DNA of 64,000 bases from Solimonas aquatica (GCF_900111015.1 NZ_FOFS01000013.1:62001-126000), one strand, 5' to 3'; numbered from the stretch's first letter, positions 45,247-54,131 are shown. A program made the numbers and translations. Notes: generated from the sequence alone by a model not told the origin.

Positions 45247-45924
45247 ATGAATCAATGGATACGCAATAACCGAGGCTTCCTGATCCTGGCGCTGCTGTTC
45301 GGCCTGTTCCGCACCGCGGTGGCCGACTGGAATCCGATTCCCTCCGGCTCCATGCGCCCCACGCTGCTGGAAGGCGATGTGGTGTTTGTCGACCGTCTGG
45401 CCTACAACCTCAAGCTGCCGCTGAGCAATGTCGTGCTCGCCCACACCGGCGAGCCGCAGCGCGGCGATGTGGTCACCTTCTTCTCGCCGCGCGACGGCAC
45501 GCGTCTGATCAAGCGTCTGGTGGCGGTGCCCGGCGACACCGTGGAGATGCGCGACAAGACCCTGATCATCAACGGCCAGGCCGCCCGCTATGCGGCGCTG
45601 TCCGAAGCCCGGGAGGCGCTGCCGGACGGCCGGGTGATCGGCGCGCTGCGCCTGGATGAAAACCTGCTCGGCGGCCGGCATGTGGTGCAGTGGCTGAGTC
45701 CGCCCGGGGCCCTGCCCGTGGACCGCTTCGCGGCGCTGCAGGTGCCGCCCGATCATTACCTGATGCTGGGCGACAACCGCGACAACAGCGCGGACTCGCG
45801 ATACTTCGGCCTGGTGCCGCGCGAGCTGCTGATCGGTCGCGCACAATTCATCCTGGCCTCTGCCGACCTGCAGCAGCACGGACTGCCCCGCCTGCAGCGC
45901 TTCGGCCAGAGTCTGCGGCCCTAG
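45247..45924 (+). CDS. lepB: Signal peptidase I
   Basis: A 225-residue type I signal peptidase with a single N-terminal helix, removing signal peptides at the outer face of the inner membrane. Catalytic Ser35 is in PSGSMRPTL and Lys89 in LIKRLVAVPGD; the later box GDNRDNSADSR is intact. It lacks the second helix of E. coli LepB and is short, but all catalytic boxes are present. Its TAG stop codon consists of the first bases of a MITE-like element, so the C-terminus may have been set by insertion. A different lepB near lepA/rnc elsewhere in the genome is likely. Confidence 0.93.
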   Translation: MNQWIRNNRGFLILALLFGLFRTAVADWNPIPSGSMRPTLLEGDVVFVDRLAYNLKLPLSNVVLAHTGEPQRGDVVTFFSPRDGTRLIKRLVAVPGDTVEMRDKTLIINGQAARYAALSEAREALPDGRVIGALRLDENLLGGRHVVQWLSPPGALPVDRFAALQVPPDHYLMLGDNRDNSADSRYFGLVPRELLIGRAQFILASADLQQHGLPRLQRFGQSLRP

Positions 45925-46084
45925 TGCAGCGCTGCCAACGAAACGTTAGGAGATGGCTGAACGCTTTTCGCGCAGATCAAGGCGTGAGTCGGAGGCGTAG
46001 CCGGCACTACGGCGACGATGAACAACGCAGAGCTGCGCGAAAAGCGCCGGCCAGAACTAACGGTTTGTTGGCAGCGCTGCACTA
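45922..46084. mobile_element. MITE-like element with long terminal inverted repeats
   Basis: The ends read TA-GTGCAGCGCTGCCAAC and its perfect complement followed by TA. Similarity of the arms continues inward for about 54 bases (shared CGTTAG and CGCTTTTCGCGCAG blocks), leaving a ~50-base centre. A TA at each outer end would fit TA target duplication, as with IS630/mariner-type elements; family assignment is inference. It encodes no protein. The first TAG is the stop codon of lepB. Confidence 0.75.
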
Positions 46085-46124
46085 GCCCCGGCATCCGCTT
46101 CCTGCGGCGCGCCGTATCAGCGGC

Positions 46125-46265
46125 ATGCACCGCAAACCCCAGCTGCCCGAAAAAACCTGCGCGCACTGCGCGCGCCCCTTTCAATGGCGCCGCAAATGGC
46201 AGCGCTGCTGGGAGCAGGTCCGCTACTGCTCGGCGCGCTGCCGCCGTGCGCGCAAGCAACCATGA
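46125..46265 (+). CDS. DUF2256 zinc-ribbon-like small protein
   Basis: A 46-residue protein with the DUF2256 pattern LPEKTCAHCARPFQWRRKW-(QRCW)-EQVRYCSARCRR. Five cysteines (12, 15, 28, 35, 39) can bind zinc. DUF2256 genes are commonly found next to cryptochrome/photolyase-like genes, and this one overlaps the photolyase start by ATGA. Function unknown. It is too short for automatic calls but well supported by family match and coupling. Confidence 0.88.
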   Translation: MHRKPQLPEKTCAHCARPFQWRRKWQRCWEQVRYCSARCRRARKQP

Positions 46266-47785
46266 GCACGCTGCGACTGGTGCTGGGCGACCAGCTCAGC
46301 GACTCGCTCAGCGCCCTGCGCGATCTGAACCCCGCGCAGGACGTGGTGCTGATGTTCGAGGTGCACGAGGAAGCCAGCTATGTGCCGCACCATCAGCAGA
46401 AGCTGGTGCTGGTGCTGGCCGCCATGCGCCACTTCGCGCAGCGGCTGCGCGCGCGGGGCGTGCGCGTGGACTATGTGCGCCTGGATGATCCGCACAATCG
46501 CGGCAGCTTCAGCGCCGAGCTGGCGCGCGCCCTGGAGCGCCACCGCAGTCGCCGGCTGATCGTCACGCATCCGGGCGAATGGCGGGTGCTGGAGATGCTG
46601 CGCAGCTGGCCGCAGCGCTTCGGCCTGCAGCTGGAGCTGCGCGAGGACGAGCGCTTCCTCTGCCCGCTGCCCGAGTTCCAGCGCTGGGCCCGGGGCAAGC
46701 GTCAGCTGCGCATGGAATTCTTCTACCGCCTCATGCGCCAGAAGACCGGCTGGCTGATGCACGGTGATCAGCCCGAGGGCGGCGCCTGGAATTTCGATGC
46801 CGACAACCGCAAGCCTCTGGGCGATGACGTCGTGCCGCCGCCGCGCCTGGGCTTTGCGCCCGATGAACTCACGCAGGCGGTGATGGCGCTGGTGCGGGCG
46901 CGTTACGGCCATCACTTCGGCGAGCTGGATACCTTCGCCTGGCCGGTGACGCGCGAGCAGGCGCTGCAACAGCTGGATGCCTTCATCGCCCACGGCCTGC
47001 CGCAGTTCGGTGACTACCAGGATGCGATGCGCCAGAACCAGGACTGGCTGTTTCACAGCGCGCTGTCGCCGGCCCTGAACCTGGGCCTGCTGCTGCCGCG
47101 CGAGGTCTGCGAGGCGGCGCTGGCGGCCCATGCCCGCGGCGCGGCGCCGCTCAATGCCGTGGAAGGTTTCCTGCGGCAGATCCTGGGCTGGCGCGAATAC
47201 GTGCGCGGCATCTACTGGACCTTCATGCCCGAATACGCGCAGCGCAACCATCTCGAGGCGCAGCGGCCCTTGCCGGAATTTTTCTGGAGCGGGCAGACAC
47301 AGATGAACTGCCTGCGCGAATGCATCCGCAACACCCGCGAGCATGCCTATGCGCATCACATCCAGCGCCTGATGGTGATCGGCAACTTCGCGCTGCTGGC
47401 GGGACTGGATCCGCTCGAGGTGCAGCGCTGGTATCTGCTGGTGTACGCCGATGCCTTCGAATGGGTGGAGCTGCCCAACGTCCACGGCATGGTGCTGCAC
47501 GCCGACGGCGGTCTGCTGGGTTCCAAGCCTTATGCGGCCTCCGGCGCCTACATCGAGCGCATGTCCGACTACTGCCGGCACTGCGTGTATCAGGTGCGCC
47601 TGAAGAACGGCCCCAAGGCCTGTCCCTTCAACTATCTCTACTGGGATTTTCTGCAGCGCCACCAGGACAAGCTGGGCGGCAACCCGCGCCTGGCCATGCC
47701 CTATCGCACGCTGCAGCGTCTGCCGGCGGCACGGCGCGAGGCCATCACGCAGGACGCCGCGCGCTTTCTGGACAGCCTGCAATAG
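46262..47785 (+). CDS. FeS-BCP cryptochrome/photolyase ((6-4) photolyase type)
   Basis: A 507-residue FAD protein of the bacterial iron-sulfur cryptochrome/photolyase group, whose members such as Agrobacterium PhrB repair (6-4) photoproducts with light. The four [4Fe-4S] ligands are Cys350 (QMNCLREC), Cys438 and Cys441 (DYCRHC) and Cys454 (KACPF), the same numbers as in PhrB. The N-terminal Rossmann antenna domain starts at TLRLVLGDQL. Whether this protein repairs DNA or signals is not visible from sequence. It is translationally coupled to a DUF2256 gene. Confidence 0.93.
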   Translation: MSTLRLVLGDQLSDSLSALRDLNPAQDVVLMFEVHEEASYVPHHQQKLVLVLAAMRHFAQRLRARGVRVDYVRLDDPHNRGSFSAELARALERHRSRRLIVTHPGEWRVLEMLRSWPQRFGLQLELREDERFLCPLPEFQRWARGKRQLRMEFFYRLMRQKTGWLMHGDQPEGGAWNFDADNRKPLGDDVVPPPRLGFAPDELTQAVMALVRARYGHHFGELDTFAWPVTREQALQQLDAFIAHGLPQFGDYQDAMRQNQDWLFHSALSPALNLGLLLPREVCEAALAAHARGAAPLNAVEGFLRQILGWREYVRGIYWTFMPEYAQRNHLEAQRPLPEFFWSGQTQMNCLRECIRNTREHAYAHHIQRLMVIGNFALLAGLDPLEVQRWYLLVYADAFEWVELPNVHGMVLHADGGLLGSKPYAASGAYIERMSDYCRHCVYQVRLKNGPKACPFNYLYWDFLQRHQDKLGGNPRLAMPYRTLQRLPAARREAITQDAARFLDSLQ

Positions 47786-47862
47786 CGGAAATCCCCGACG
47801 CCGCCGGCGCAAGCGCACGCGTAGAATCGGACGCATCGTCTTGATGCGGCGGAAGTCAGTCT

Positions 47863-49221
47863 ATGGACGGCGGCGTCGAAGCAACTGCGGTGGAAGCCAA
47901 TTTCGATGGTCTGGTCGGCCCCACGCATCATTACGGCGGACTGGCCGCCGGCAATCTCGCCTCCCAGCTGCATGCCGCGCAGGTTTCCAATCCGCGCGAG
48001 GCGGCGCTGCAGGGTCTGGCCAAGATGCGCGCCCTCGCCACGCTGGGTCTGGCGCAGGGCCTGCTGCCGCCGCAGCCGCGTCCGCATATCCCCAGCCTGC
48101 GCCGCCTGGGCTTCAGCGGCAGCGATCGCCAGATTCTGGAACGGGTCGCGCGACAGGCGCCGGAACTGCTGGGCATGGTCGGCTCGGCGGCGGCGATGTG
48201 GACTGCCAATGCCGCCACGGTTTCACCGGGCGCCGACTGCGCCGACGGCCGCGTGCACTTCACGCCGGCCAATCTCTGCACGCAGCTGCATCGCGCCATC
48301 GAGGCCGAAACCACGGCGCGGGTGCTGCGCGCGGTGTTCGCCGATCCCCTGCACTTCGTGCACCACCCGCCGCTGCCCGGCGTGCCGGCGCTGGGCGACG
48401 AGGGCGCGGCCAATCACACCCGCCTGTGCAGCGATTACGGCGAGCCCGGCCTGGAGCTGTTCGTGTATGGCGCCGCGGACGCCGCCGCGCCGCGACCGCA
48501 GCGCTATCCGGCCCGGCAGACGCGCCTGGCCAGCGAATCGGTGGCGCGGCTGCACGAACTCTACGAGGCGCGCTGCTTCTTCGTGCAGCAGAATCCCGCC
48601 GCCATCGACGCCGGCGTGTTTCACAACGATGTCATCGCCGTCGGCAATCGCGAGCTGCTGCTGTATCACGAGCAGGCCTTTTTGCACGGTGAGGCCCTGC
48701 TCGCCGGCCTGCGCGCCGCCTGGCCCGGATCGCGTGCGCCGCGGTTGGTGCGCATCGAGGCCAGCGAAGTCAGTCTGGCGCAGGCGGTGAGTTCCTACCT
48801 GTTCAACTCGCAGCTGGTCTGCCTGCCGGGCGGCGGCATGCGCCTGATCGTGGCGGCGGAGTGCCGCGAGCAGGCGGCGGTCTGGGCCTGCATCCAGCGC
48901 CTGATCGCCGACGAGCACAATCCCATCAGCGGCGTGGAAGTCTTCGATCTGCGCCAGTCCATGCACAACGGCGGCGGCCCGGCCTGCCTGCGTTTGCGCG
49001 TGGTGCTGAACCAGAGCCAGCGTCTGGCGGTCAATCGGGCATGCTGGATCGATGCGGCGCAGGCGCGCCGGCTGGAAAGCTGGGTGCATCGCCATTACCG
49101 CGACCGGCTGAGCCTCGCCGATCTGGCCGATCCGCAGCTGCTGGCCGAAACCTATACCGCGCTCGACGAACTGAGCGTGCTGCTGGAGCTCGGCAACGTG
49201 TACGATTTCCAGCTGGCCTGA
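47863..49221 (+). CDS. astB: N-succinylarginine dihydrolase
   Basis: Second enzyme of the ast pathway, converting N2-succinylarginine to N2-succinylornithine, CO2 and ammonia. The 452-residue protein starts with the signature NFDGLVGPTHHYGGLAAGN. Likely catalytic residues of this amidinotransferase-fold enzyme are Glu180 (LGDEGAANH), His254 (GVFHND) and Cys375 (GGPACLRLRV), matching E. coli Glu174, His248 and Cys365. It lies 4 kb from astA-astD rather than in one operon and is followed by elaA. Confidence 0.96.
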   Translation: MDGGVEATAVEANFDGLVGPTHHYGGLAAGNLASQLHAAQVSNPREAALQGLAKMRALATLGLAQGLLPPQPRPHIPSLRRLGFSGSDRQILERVARQAPELLGMVGSAAAMWTANAATVSPGADCADGRVHFTPANLCTQLHRAIEAETTARVLRAVFADPLHFVHHPPLPGVPALGDEGAANHTRLCSDYGEPGLELFVYGAADAAAPRPQRYPARQTRLASESVARLHELYEARCFFVQQNPAAIDAGVFHNDVIAVGNRELLLYHEQAFLHGEALLAGLRAAWPGSRAPRLVRIEASEVSLAQAVSSYLFNSQLVCLPGGGMRLIVAAECREQAAVWACIQRLIADEHNPISGVEVFDLRQSMHNGGGPACLRLRVVLNQSQRLAVNRACWIDAAQARRLESWVHRHYRDRLSLADLADPQLLAETYTALDELSVLLELGNVYDFQLA

Positions 49222-49249
49222 AGCCGCAGGCCCCACACTCATGTAGACG

Positions 49250-49714
49250 ATGCGACTGAATCTGAACTGGCGCTGGTATCCCTGGCAGGACCTGGACCCG
49301 GACACGCTCTACGCCTTCCTGCGCCTGCGCGTGGACGCCTTCGTCACCGAACAGAACTGCGCCTTCTCCGAACTCGACGGCCTGGACCCGCGCTGCGAGC
49401 ATCTCTGCGCGCGCGATCCGGCCGGTCCGCTGCTGGGCTATCTGCGCCTGCTGCCGCCGGGCCTGAAGTCGCGTTATCCCGGCCTGGGCCGCCTGGTGGT
49501 GGCGCCTTCGGCGCGCGGCCAGGGCCTGGCGCGCAGCCTGCTGCAGGCCGGCGTGCGCGCCTGCCATGAGCGCTATCCGGAGCAGGACATCGCCATCTCC
49601 GCGCAGCAGCACCTGGAGGATTTCTACCGGCGCATGGGCTTCGAAGTCGGCTCCAAGCCGTATCTGGAAGACGGCATCTGGCACGTGGACATGCGCAAGG
49701 CCTGGACGCGCTGA
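49250..49714 (+). CDS. elaA: ElaA-family GNAT acetyltransferase
   Basis: A 154-residue GNAT protein with the ElaA pattern: LYAFLRLRVDAFVTEQNC at the start, the acetyl-CoA loop LVVAPSARGQGLARSLL (about 82-98) and the C-terminal YRRMGFEVGSKPYLEDGIWHVDM. The substrate of ElaA is not firmly known. It lies 28 bases after astB in the same direction. Confidence 0.9.
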   Translation: MRLNLNWRWYPWQDLDPDTLYAFLRLRVDAFVTEQNCAFSELDGLDPRCEHLCARDPAGPLLGYLRLLPPGLKSRYPGLGRLVVAPSARGQGLARSLLQAGVRACHERYPEQDIAISAQQHLEDFYRRMGFEVGSKPYLEDGIWHVDMRKAWTR

Positions 49715-49778
49715 GCATGCCCACCGGCCATCGCGCTTAAAATCCCGCGCTCTTCAATAAACGCAGACCGCTCAAGGC

Positions 49779-51434
49779 ATGTATCTCCAATTCTTCCAGC
49801 TGCGGGAGCTGCCGTTTTCGATCACGCCGGATCCGGCGTATCTGTACATGTCGTCGCGCCACCAGGAGGCGCTGGGCCATCTGCTCTACGGCACCGGCCA
49901 GTACGGCGGCTTCGTGCAGCTCACCGGCGAGGTGGGTACCGGCAAGACCACCATCGTCCGCGCCCTGCTCGACCAGAAGCTGCAGGACGTGGACGTGGCC
50001 TATATCCACAACCCGCGCCTGTCCGAGCAGGAATTCGTGCAGACGCTCTGCGACGAGCTGGGCGTGCCCTACGCGCGCGAACAGCTGAGCCTGAAGACCC
50101 TGATCGATGCGCTCAATGCGCATCTGCTGCAGGCGCATGCCCGGGGCCGGCGCACGGTGGTGATCATCGACGAGGCGCAGAACCTGCAGCCGGCGGTGCT
50201 GGAGCAGGTGCGCCTGCTCACCAATCTGGAAACCGCCAAGGAAAAGCTGCTGCGCATCATGCTGGTCGGCCAGCCGGAACTCTCGGCGCTGCTGGCGCGC
50301 GCCGATCTGCGCCAGCTCGCCAGCCGCATCTCCGCGCGCTATCACCTGACGCCGCTGGGCGCGCGCGAAACCGCCGAGTACATCGAGCATCGCTTGCGCA
50401 TCGCCGGCGCGCCCGGCGAAATCTTCACGCCGGCGGCGATGACCGCCGTGCGCCGCTACAGCGGCGGCATCCCGCGCCTGATCAACATCATCTGCGACCG
50501 CGCCCTGCTCGGCGCCTATGCGCAGAACGCGCGCCGCGTCTCGCCCGCCATCGTGCGCAATGCCGCGCGTGAGGCGGTGGGCCACCAGCCCGAGGTCTTC
50601 GATCCGCAGGCCCGCCGCCGCTGGCGCCTGATCGAGGTCGGCTGGGGCGGAGCGCTGCTGATCTGCATCGGCCTGCTGGTCTGGAGCTTCACCCGTCAGC
50701 ACCCGCCCCAGGCCACGGCAGCGGTGCCGGCGGCCGGCGTCCCGGCCCCCGCAGCGGCGCCGGCAGCGGCCGCGCCTGCGGCCGAAGCCAGCCCGGCAGC
50801 GGTGAAGGTCGATCCGGTGGCCGATCTCGACATGCTGGAAAAGACCAGCGAGCCGCTGGCCACGGTGATGGGCCGCCTGATCCAGCTCTGGGAGCCGGAT
50901 TTCGAAGTCGATGACGGCCGCAAGCTGTGCAGCGACATCAAGAAGCGCAAGCTCGAATGCCTGCGCGACAGCGGCAAGTGGGACGATCTGCGCCTGCTCA
51001 ACCATCCTGCGGTGCTGCGCCTGGATCTGCCCAAGCTGGGCGCACAGTACTTCCTGGTCACGGCGCTCGGCGACAAGGATGCCACCCTGGGCACCGCGCT
51101 GGGCCCGGTGCGTCTGGCCCGCGAAACCCTGGAGAGCGTGTGGAGCGGTGACTACCTGCTGCTCTGGCGTCGTGAACTGGGCGAGCGGCGCATCGACCAG
51201 AAAAGCCGGGGCGCGCCCATCGTCTGGCTCTGGCGCCGTCTGGCCGAACTCAAGCTCACCCGTCTGCCCTCCCCGGTTCCCGATCGCTACACGCCGGAAC
51301 TGGCGGCGATCATCCGCCAGTTCCAGATCGAGCACGGCATGAAGGTGGACGGCGTGGTGGGCACGCGCACGCTGATTGCGTTCAGCAGCGGCCAGGCCAA
51401 CACGCCGACCCTCCAGGTCCGCGAGAAACCATGA
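49779..51434 (+). CDS. gspA: GspA/ExeA-type AAA ATPase
   Basis: A 551-residue inner-membrane protein: N-terminal AAA ATPase (Walker A GEVGTGKT 50-57; Walker B VVIIDEAQ 127-134), one membrane helix (about 290-310), an Ala/Pro-rich periplasmic linker and a C-terminal peptidoglycan-binding domain (ELAAIIRQFQIEHGMKVDGVVGTRT). In Aeromonas, ExeA with ExeB remodels peptidoglycan so the type II secretin can assemble. The adjacent overlapping gspB supports this. Other gsp genes are not in the window. Confidence 0.92.
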   Translation: MYLQFFQLRELPFSITPDPAYLYMSSRHQEALGHLLYGTGQYGGFVQLTGEVGTGKTTIVRALLDQKLQDVDVAYIHNPRLSEQEFVQTLCDELGVPYAREQLSLKTLIDALNAHLLQAHARGRRTVVIIDEAQNLQPAVLEQVRLLTNLETAKEKLLRIMLVGQPELSALLARADLRQLASRISARYHLTPLGARETAEYIEHRLRIAGAPGEIFTPAAMTAVRRYSGGIPRLINIICDRALLGAYAQNARRVSPAIVRNAAREAVGHQPEVFDPQARRRWRLIEVGWGGALLICIGLLVWSFTRQHPPQATAAVPAAGVPAPAAAPAAAAPAAEASPAAVKVDPVADLDMLEKTSEPLATVMGRLIQLWEPDFEVDDGRKLCSDIKKRKLECLRDSGKWDDLRLLNHPAVLRLDLPKLGAQYFLVTALGDKDATLGTALGPVRLARETLESVWSGDYLLLWRRELGERRIDQKSRGAPIVWLWRRLAELKLTRLPSPVPDRYTPELAAIIRQFQIEHGMKVDGVVGTRTLIAFSSGQANTPTLQVREKP

Positions 51435-52240
51435 GCTACATACTCGACGCCCTGCGCCGCGCGGAACGCGAGCGCCACGCCGGCAGGACGCCGGGCGTGG
51501 AGAGCCTGAGCCACGGCATCGCCGCCGGCGCCGCGCGGCTGCCGCCGGCGATCTGGGTGCTGGCGCTGCTGACGCTGGCGGTGGCCGTCGCCGCGCTGCT
51601 GCTGGCGCTGCGCGATCACCGCGCGCCGCCGCCCGCAGCAACCGCGCCGGTGGCCAGTGCCGCGCCGGCGCCCGCAGCGCCAGTGGCAGCGCCCGCCGCC
51701 GCCAGCGCGCCGAGCCCACGCGAAGCCATCCCGCTGCCGGCGATGGATGCGGCCACCGCCATCCGCAATGGCGAGGGACTGAGCAGCCTCGATGATGTGA
51801 TGACCAGCGATGAATCCGCTGCCGAGCAGGATGGCGCCACCGTGATCCGCGCCCGAAGCCGCAGCGCCGAGGACCAGGCCGCCGCCAGCGCGCCCAACAC
51901 CTCGCCCCTGGACCAGCGCCAGGTGATCAAGGTGGACCCGGCGCTGCCGCCGGCGCCCGCGCGCGAGACCGCGCCCGCCGACAACGGCAATCCGGCGCCC
52001 GTCAACGAAACGGCGCGCAAGCTGGGCGAGATGCCCGAGTCCTATCGCGCGCAGTTCCCGCAGTTCAATCTCGAAATCCACAATTACAGCAGCGAGGCCG
52101 GCCGCAGCTGGATCATGGTCGGCGGCCAGCGCTACAAGGAAGGCGACAGCCTGGCCAATGGCGCGCGCATCGCGCACATCATCGAAGACGGCGTGATCTA
52201 CGACTACGGCGGCGCGCAGGTGCTGCTGCCGAATCGCTGA
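51431..52240 (+). CDS. gspB: GspB/ExeB-type secretion accessory protein
   Basis: A 269-residue protein starting MSYILDALRRAERERHAG, the N-terminal signature of GspB/ExeB, followed by a membrane helix (about 37-63), a long Ala/Pro-rich linker and a folded C-terminal periplasmic domain (FNLEIHNYSSEAGRSWIMVGGQRYKEGD), like the secretin-pilotin PulB/GspC region. It overlaps gspA by ATGA and would form the GspAB complex. Confidence 0.9.
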   Translation: MSYILDALRRAERERHAGRTPGVESLSHGIAAGAARLPPAIWVLALLTLAVAVAALLLALRDHRAPPPAATAPVASAAPAPAAPVAAPAAASAPSPREAIPLPAMDAATAIRNGEGLSSLDDVMTSDESAAEQDGATVIRARSRSAEDQAAASAPNTSPLDQRQVIKVDPALPPAPARETAPADNGNPAPVNETARKLGEMPESYRAQFPQFNLEIHNYSSEAGRSWIMVGGQRYKEGDSLANGARIAHIIEDGVIYDYGGAQVLLPNR

Positions 52241-52268
52241 TCGGCCCCGCACCGGAAGCCCGCACACC

Positions 52269-52715
52269 ATGCACGCCGTTCTGCTGCTCCTGCATCTGGC
52301 CAGCGTCATCATCTGGGTGGGCGGCATGTTCTTCGCCTACTTCTGTCTGCGCCCCGCCGCCGTGCAGCTGCTGCAGCCGCCGCAGCGTCTGCCGCTGTGG
52401 ACGCAGACCTTCCACCGCTTCTTCCGCTATGTGAGTCTGGCGCTGATCCTGCTGATCGGCAGCGGCCTGAAGATGCTGCTCAATGTCGGTTTTGCCGACG
52501 CACCGCCCGGCTGGCACGCGATGATGGGCCTGGGCCTGCTGATGGCTGCGATCTTCGCTTATGTCTACGGCGCGCTGTATCCGCGTCTGCGCCACCACAG
52601 CCAGGCCGGCGAATGGCCGGCGGCCGCTGCGGCGCTCAACTCGATCCGCCGGCTGGTGGCGGTGAATCTGTTCCTGTCGCTGCTGGTGCTGATCGCCGCC
52701 GTGTCGGCGCGCTGA
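52269..52715 (+). CDS. CopD-family integral membrane protein
   Basis: A 148-residue protein with four membrane helices, beginning MHAVLLLLHLASVIIWVGGMFFAYFCLRP. The histidine/Trp-Gly-Gly arrangement in helix 1 is shared with the CopD-type membrane family, some members of which take part in copper uptake. Copper function is not shown here. A terminator hairpin follows. Confidence 0.75.
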   Translation: MHAVLLLLHLASVIIWVGGMFFAYFCLRPAAVQLLQPPQRLPLWTQTFHRFFRYVSLALILLIGSGLKMLLNVGFADAPPGWHAMMGLGLLMAAIFAYVYGALYPRLRHHSQAGEWPAAAAALNSIRRLVAVNLFLSLLVLIAAVSAR

Positions 52716-52724
52716 AAAACAAGA

Positions 52725-52756
52725 CGGCCCCGCTCGCACGAGGCGAAGCGGGGCCG
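52725..52756. terminator. Bidirectional hairpin terminator between convergent genes
   Basis: A 10-bp perfect stem CGGCCCCGCT/AGCGGGGCCG with a 12-base loop lies 10 bases past the CopD-like stop and 28 bases before the argD/astC stop on the other strand. On the minus strand T-rich sequence follows; on the plus strand it does not. Confidence 0.7.
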
Positions 52757-52783
52757 CGTCGAGCCGCAGCGGCGGTTTACTTC

Positions 52784-53989
52784 TTACTTCAGCGCCGCAC
52801 AGGCGCGATCCAGACGCGCCAGACCCTCGGCCATGTCGGCCGCGCTGATGTTCAGCGCCGGCGCGAAGCGCAGCACGTCCGGACCCGCCACCAGCAGCCA
52901 CACACCTTGCTTCAGGCCGGCGTTGACGATGTCCTTGGCGCGGCCCTTCCAGCTGTCCGTGAGCGGTGCGCCCAGCAGCAGGCCCATGCCGCGCGGCGCG
53001 CTGAACTGGCCGTAACGCTCGCCGATCTGCGTGAGGCCTTCGCGCAGCTGCTGCGAGCGCGCCTGCACGTTGGCCAGCAGCTCGGGCTTGACCAGTTCCT
53101 CCAGCACCGCGCCGGCCACCGCGCAGGCCAGCGGATTGCCGCCGTAGGTGGAACCGTGCGTGCCGAACGCCAGGGCCTGCGCCGCTGCCTCGGTGGCCAG
53201 CATCGCGCCGATGGGAAAGCCGCCGCCCAGACCCTTGGCGGTGGTCAGCACATCGGGCTGCACGCCGTACTGCTGATAGGCGTAGAGCGTACCGCTGCGG
53301 GCATTGCCGGTCTGCACCTCGTCGAAAATCAGCAGGGCCTTGTGCTTGTCGCAGAGCGCACGCGCGGCCCGCACGAATTCCCTGGTGGCCGGCAGCACAC
53401 CGCCCTCGCCCTGCACCGGCTCCAGCACCACCGCGCAGACCTCGTCGCTCATCGCCGCTTCCAGGGCCGCGACATCGTTGAAGGGCAGATGCTGGATGCC
53501 GCCCGGCAGCGGCTCGAAGCCCTGCGTGTACTTGGCCTGGCCGCCGACGCAGACCGTGAACAGGGTGCGGCCGTGAAAGGCGTTGAAGAAGGAGATGATC
53601 TTGTTCTTGCGCCCGCCGGAGCTGGTGTTGCCGTAGCGGCGCGCGAGCTTGAAGGCGGCCTCGTTGGCCTCTGCACCGGAATTGCAGAAGAACACGCGGT
53701 CGGCAAAGGTCAGCTCGGTGAGCCGCTGCGCCAGCTTGAGCGCCGGCTCATTGGTGAGCACGTTGGACAGATGCCAGAGCTTCTGCGACTGCTCGTGCAG
53801 GGCCTGCACCATCGCCGGATGCGCATGGCCCAGCACGCAGACCGCGATGCCGCCGGCGAAGTCGAGGTAGTCGCGGTTGTCACGATCCCACCAGCGCGAT
53901 CCCTGACCGCGCACCGGGATGATTTCGGCGGGGTTGTAGTTGGGAACCATGACCTGATCGAAGGTCTGGCGCGTGACGGACGTGGACAT
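52784..53989 (-). CDS. astC: Acetylornithine/succinylornithine aminotransferase
   Basis: A 401-residue class III PLP aminotransferase. Lys252 in [13 protein letters not shown] binds [20 protein letters not shown] and [17 protein letters not shown] are the ArgD/AstC signatures. Sequence alone does not separate biosynthetic ArgD from catabolic AstC, and many bacteria use one enzyme for both. The nearby astA, astD and astB make catabolic use likely. Upstream is a consensus-like promoter followed by a terminator hairpin 52 bases before the start. Confidence 0.88.
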   Translation of the reverse strand: MSTSVTRQTFDQVMVPNYNPAEIIPVRGQGSRWWDRDNRDYLDFAGGIAVCVLGHAHPAMVQALHEQSQKLWHLSNVLTNEPALKLAQRLTELTFADRVFFCNSGAEANEAAFKLARRYGNTSSGGRKNKIISFFNAFHGRTLFTVCVGGQAKYTQGFEPLPGGIQHLPFNDVAALEAAMSDEVCAVVLEPVQGEGGVLPATREFVRAARALCDKHKALLIFDEVQTGNARSGTLYAYQQYGVQPDVLTTAKGLGGGFPIGAMLATEAAAQALAFGTHGSTYGGNPLACAVAGAVLEELVKPELLANVQARSQQLREGLTQIGERYGQFSAPRGMGLLLGAPLTDSWKGRAKDIVNAGLKQGVWLLVAGPDVLRFAPALNISAADMAEGLARLDRACAALK

Positions 53990-54040
53990 CGGCTTGGCCT
54001 TTAGCGTCGCTGAGTTTGACGCGGTCTCAAAGGGTGAAAG

Positions 54041-54065
54041 AAAAAATCCCGCGCTTCGGCGGGAT
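54041..54065 (-). terminator. Intrinsic terminator in the argD/astC leader
   Basis: On the minus strand ATCCCGC-CGAAGC-GCGGGAT is followed by a run of six T, a textbook rho-independent terminator. It could end the moeA operon. It also lies inside the leader of any transcript started at the promoter at 54103-54131, so it may act as an attenuator or end a ~55-base RNA. Confidence 0.8.
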
Positions 54066-54102
54066 GGCGGTTCCGCCGCGAATCCGCAGTCGGAACGAAC
54101 GG

Positions 54103-54131
54103 ATTATAAGGGCTTTTGCGCAGGGTGTTGA
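54103..54131 (-). promoter_or_regulatory. Consensus-like sigma70 promoter ahead of argD/astC
   Basis: On the minus strand TCAACA (4 of 6 to -35) and a perfect TATAAT -10 are separated by exactly 17 bases. A start near 54096 would read a GGCGGAACCGCC hairpin, then the terminator at 54041-54065, then the argD/astC gene. It lies after the moeA stop codon. Confidence 0.65.

Noticed and set aside
46262-47785. Classical CPD photolyase (PhrA/PhrB of E. coli type)
   Set aside because: The C350/C438/C441/C454 set and overall pattern place it in the iron-sulfur (FeS-BCP) group instead.
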